From an uncultured Alphaproteobacteria bacterium (GTDB lineage: Bacteria > Pseudomonadota > Alphaproteobacteria > HIMB59): a stretch of 64,000 bases of DNA. Where the stretch lies: the NCBI GenBank assembly GCA_902557145.1, contig CACDYZ010000001.1, forward strand, positions 1 to 64,000, given 5' to 3'. The first letter of the stretch is position 1. Each line of letters begins with the position of its first letter. Below are positions 62,595 through 64,000 of this stretch, one piece after another. Both the position numbers and the translations under genes were made by a program. Below the pieces are notes generated by a model. That model saw nothing but the letters and a program-made list of their open reading frames with translations. It was not told the DNA's origin and did not search any database.

Positions 62595-63262
62595 TAAATG
62601 AAAATTTTGTATCCTTTTCCATGAACCGATCTGATTATGTCTTTTAAATTACATTCTTTTTTTAATTTTAATCTCAATCTGGAAATTTGCATATCACCAC
62701 TTCTTGATAAATAATCTAATCCTAACTCTGTGTTTAACAGGTCTCTCGTTAAATATTGGTGTGAATTACTTATTAGTAATTTCAAAATTTTTACTTCATT
62801 GCTCGAAAGATTAATATTTTGTTTTTTAAATAGTAATTGTTCTCTTTTTAAATCAAATACTGTTTCACTACTAAAATTTATTGTATCCAGAGATTGTTTT
62901 TTCGAGATATTTTTTTTTATTTTGAGCAATAACTCTCTTGAATCGAATGGTTTGCCAATATAATCGTCAGCACCTAATTCTAAACCAGTTACTCTATCGT
63001 CTACATTGCTTAATGCGGAGAGAAAGATTACTGGTGTATTAACTCTATTTTTAATTGTATTTTCATAAAAATCTAGACCTGTGCTGTCAGGGAGCATTAC
63101 ATCTAAAACAATCAAATCAAACAAGAATAGTTTTACTAATTTTTTTGCTTCTTCAATGTTTACAGCTTTAGAAACGATATAATCATTATTTACTAATAAT
63201 TTTTCAATAAGCGCTTGGAGAGTTTCATCATCTTCAACTAAAAGTATATGCTTATCATTCAT
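62594..63262 (-). CDS. petR: OmpR-family response regulator (PetR-like)
   Basis: This 222-residue regulator has a receiver domain with acidic pocket E10-D11-D12, phosphorylated D54 (LDVMLPDS) and K104 (YIGKP), followed by an OmpR-type winged helix (about 125-222). Its place between a MarR-type gene and an EnvZ-like kinase, beside ilvE, resembles petP-petR of Rhodobacter, where PetR is needed for cytochrome bc1 expression. The PetR identity is inferred from this context. Confidence 0.8.
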   Translation of the reverse strand: MNDKHILLVEDDETLQALIEKLLVNNDYIVSKAVNIEEAKKLVKLFLFDLIVLDVMLPDSTGLDFYENTIKNRVNTPVIFLSALSNVDDRVTGLELGADDYIGKPFDSRELLLKIKKNISKKQSLDTINFSSETVFDLKREQLLFKKQNINLSSNEVKILKLLISNSHQYLTRDLLNTELGLDYLSRSGDMQISRLRLKLKKECNLKDIIRSVHGKGYKIFI

Positions 63263-63678
63263 TACAATGACTCTATAATATTAATAAAACCAGACATATT
63301 TTTTGGATCTATCTTTTTAAATATTTTTATAATTTTTTCATTTATTCTATTTGTTGTTTTTTCAATTAACTCTTCCCCGTTTTTGGTTATTGAAATTGTC
63401 TTATTATCTAAATTTAATATATTTTTTATCTGTAAATCTTTTAGTATTAAATTTAAATTTTGTTTCTTTAAAAATACTTTATTTGCAATATCAATCTTCT
63501 TTTTAAATCCCTTTTTAATCTCTAAAATCACTATTAACTCATTAAATGTTAAATTATTTAATTCACAACAAATTTGGATCTCTCTTTGAAGAGATTTATA
63601 AGATCTATGTAAACCTAAAATTATCTCTAGAGTATTTTCTTTTTTAAAATATAAAGTATCGGCAAAACTTAAATTCAT
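63262..63678 (-). CDS. petP: MarR-family regulator (PetP-like)
   Basis: This 138-residue protein has a winged-helix pattern consistent with MarR regulators: CELNNLTFNELIVILEI, then KKIDIANKVFLKKQNLNLILKDL and the wing KTISITKNGEELIEKT. In Rhodobacter petP, a MarR-like gene, precedes petR, and the same order is seen here. Similarity by eye is modest, so the family call is fair and the PetP name is contextual. It is divergent from ilvE with a 59-bp spacer. Confidence 0.65.
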   Translation of the reverse strand: MNLSFADTLYFKKENTLEIILGLHRSYKSLQREIQICCELNNLTFNELIVILEIKKGFKKKIDIANKVFLKKQNLNLILKDLQIKNILNLDNKTISITKNGEELIEKTTNRINEKIIKIFKKIDPKNMSGFINIIESL

Positions 63679-63737
63679 AAGATATAAATATAATTATATT
63701 GTGAATTTTAATAAATAATATTACATTATTTCGAATT

Positions 63738-64000
63738 ATGGAAATTATCCCCTTTGATAAGAGAATTGGTTTTATCTGGTATAACGGTGAATTTGTTGAA
63801 TGGCAAAATGCCACTACTCACGTGCTTAACCATGGTTTGCATTATGGAAGTTGTGTTTTTGAAGGTTTAAGAGTTTATGGGGAAAAAATTTATAAATTAG
63901 AAAAACATACTGATAGGTTGTTTTTTTCTGCTCAAAGAATGGGCATCGATGTACCTTATACTAAAGATGAGATAAATAGAGCCCACGAGGAAACCATTAG
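63738..64000 (+). CDS. ilvE: Branched-chain amino acid aminotransferase, 5' part
   Basis: The frame starts at an ATG at 63738 and runs off the window, giving 87 residues. The segment GFIWYNGEFVEWQNATTHVL is followed by NHGLHYGSCVFEGLRVYG, the class IV aminotransferase start, and a second arm DRLFFSAQRMGIDVPY. IlvE transfers amino groups between branched-chain amino acids and 2-oxoglutarate. The PLP lysine lies beyond the edge. It is divergent from the MarR-type gene. Confidence 0.93.
   Translation, partial: MEIIPFDKRIGFIWYNGEFVEWQNATTHVLNHGLHYGSCVFEGLRVYGEKIYKLEKHTDRLFFSAQRMGIDVPYTKDEINRAHEETI

Overview
The window is an AT-rich (about 30% GC by eye), very densely packed chromosome segment from an alphaproteobacterium. 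Alphaproteobacterial markers include the ctaC-ctaD-ctaB-ctaG-ctaE-SURF1 oxidase cluster, a split ATP synthase with a separate F0 operon containing b and b', petABC for cytochrome bc1, CcrM (GANTC methyltransferase), a PetP/PetR-like regulator pair, and the lgt-midA-pgeF-prs-rplY-pth-ychF order. The low GC, short proteins, minimal spacers and many non-ATG starts suggest a streamlined, probably marine lineage (SAR11-like or HIMB59/AEGEAN-169-like). That placement is inference; no rRNA is present. I see no phage, insertion sequence, CRISPR array or other accessory island. Almost everything is core metabolism, and no gene-free stretch exceeds 300 bases.

Layout. 1-4181: a truncated YqaA-type membrane protein, a putative manganese transporter facing MntR across a shared regulatory region, an iron-type ABC permease and a LysE exporter. 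4279-10825: tRNA-Leu, flavin reductase, ribF, ileS, lspA, a BamF-like lipoprotein, pgi and a small membrane protein. 10822-14389: rsmD, an RluB-type pseudouridine synthase, a glutamine-amidotransferase-like hydrolase, a nucleoside deaminase and purD. 14420-22682: xseA, a lipid A/Kdo block (lpxL-like, lpxK, waaA, DUF374, msbA), ubiA and rsmE. 22739-32355: cytochrome c oxidase with its assembly factors, then M32 and M16 peptidases and thrC. 32332-39655 (minus): a long run dciA-dsbA-smc-atpI-atpB-atpE-atpG-atpF-thrB-rnhA. 39617-50724: mutY, ccrM, rnhB, moaB, a lytic transglycosylase, a degenerate uracil-DNA glycosylase, a TPR protein, ispE, tRNA-Gln, an ABC-F ATPase, a short CCA/poly(A) nucleotidyltransferase and trmL. 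50782-53311: petABC. 53301-59079 (minus): ychF, pth, rplY, prs, pgeF, midA, lgt. 59006-64000: a BMFP-like protein, YbjN-like, proC, a COQ9/TetR-like protein, csaA, a histidine kinase/response regulator/MarR set, and the start of ilvE.

The main theme is aerobic energy conversion: oxidase, bc1, F0, ubiquinone synthesis (ubiA and possible accessory factors) and a PetPR-type regulatory set lie within about 45 kb. The second theme is the envelope: lipid A, Kdo, lipoprotein processing, peptidoglycan turnover.

No clear new defence or mobile system was found. The most interesting signals are regulatory and architectural. A perfect 16-bp palindrome sits at the predicted transcription start of the manganese transporter, next to mntR. 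Two GANTC sites lie just upstream of the GANTC methylase gene itself. Divergent genes share a CATG start overlap, and convergent genes share a YTAA stop overlap. Several core proteins are unusually short or degenerate (SMC, CCA enzyme, Pgi, UDG).
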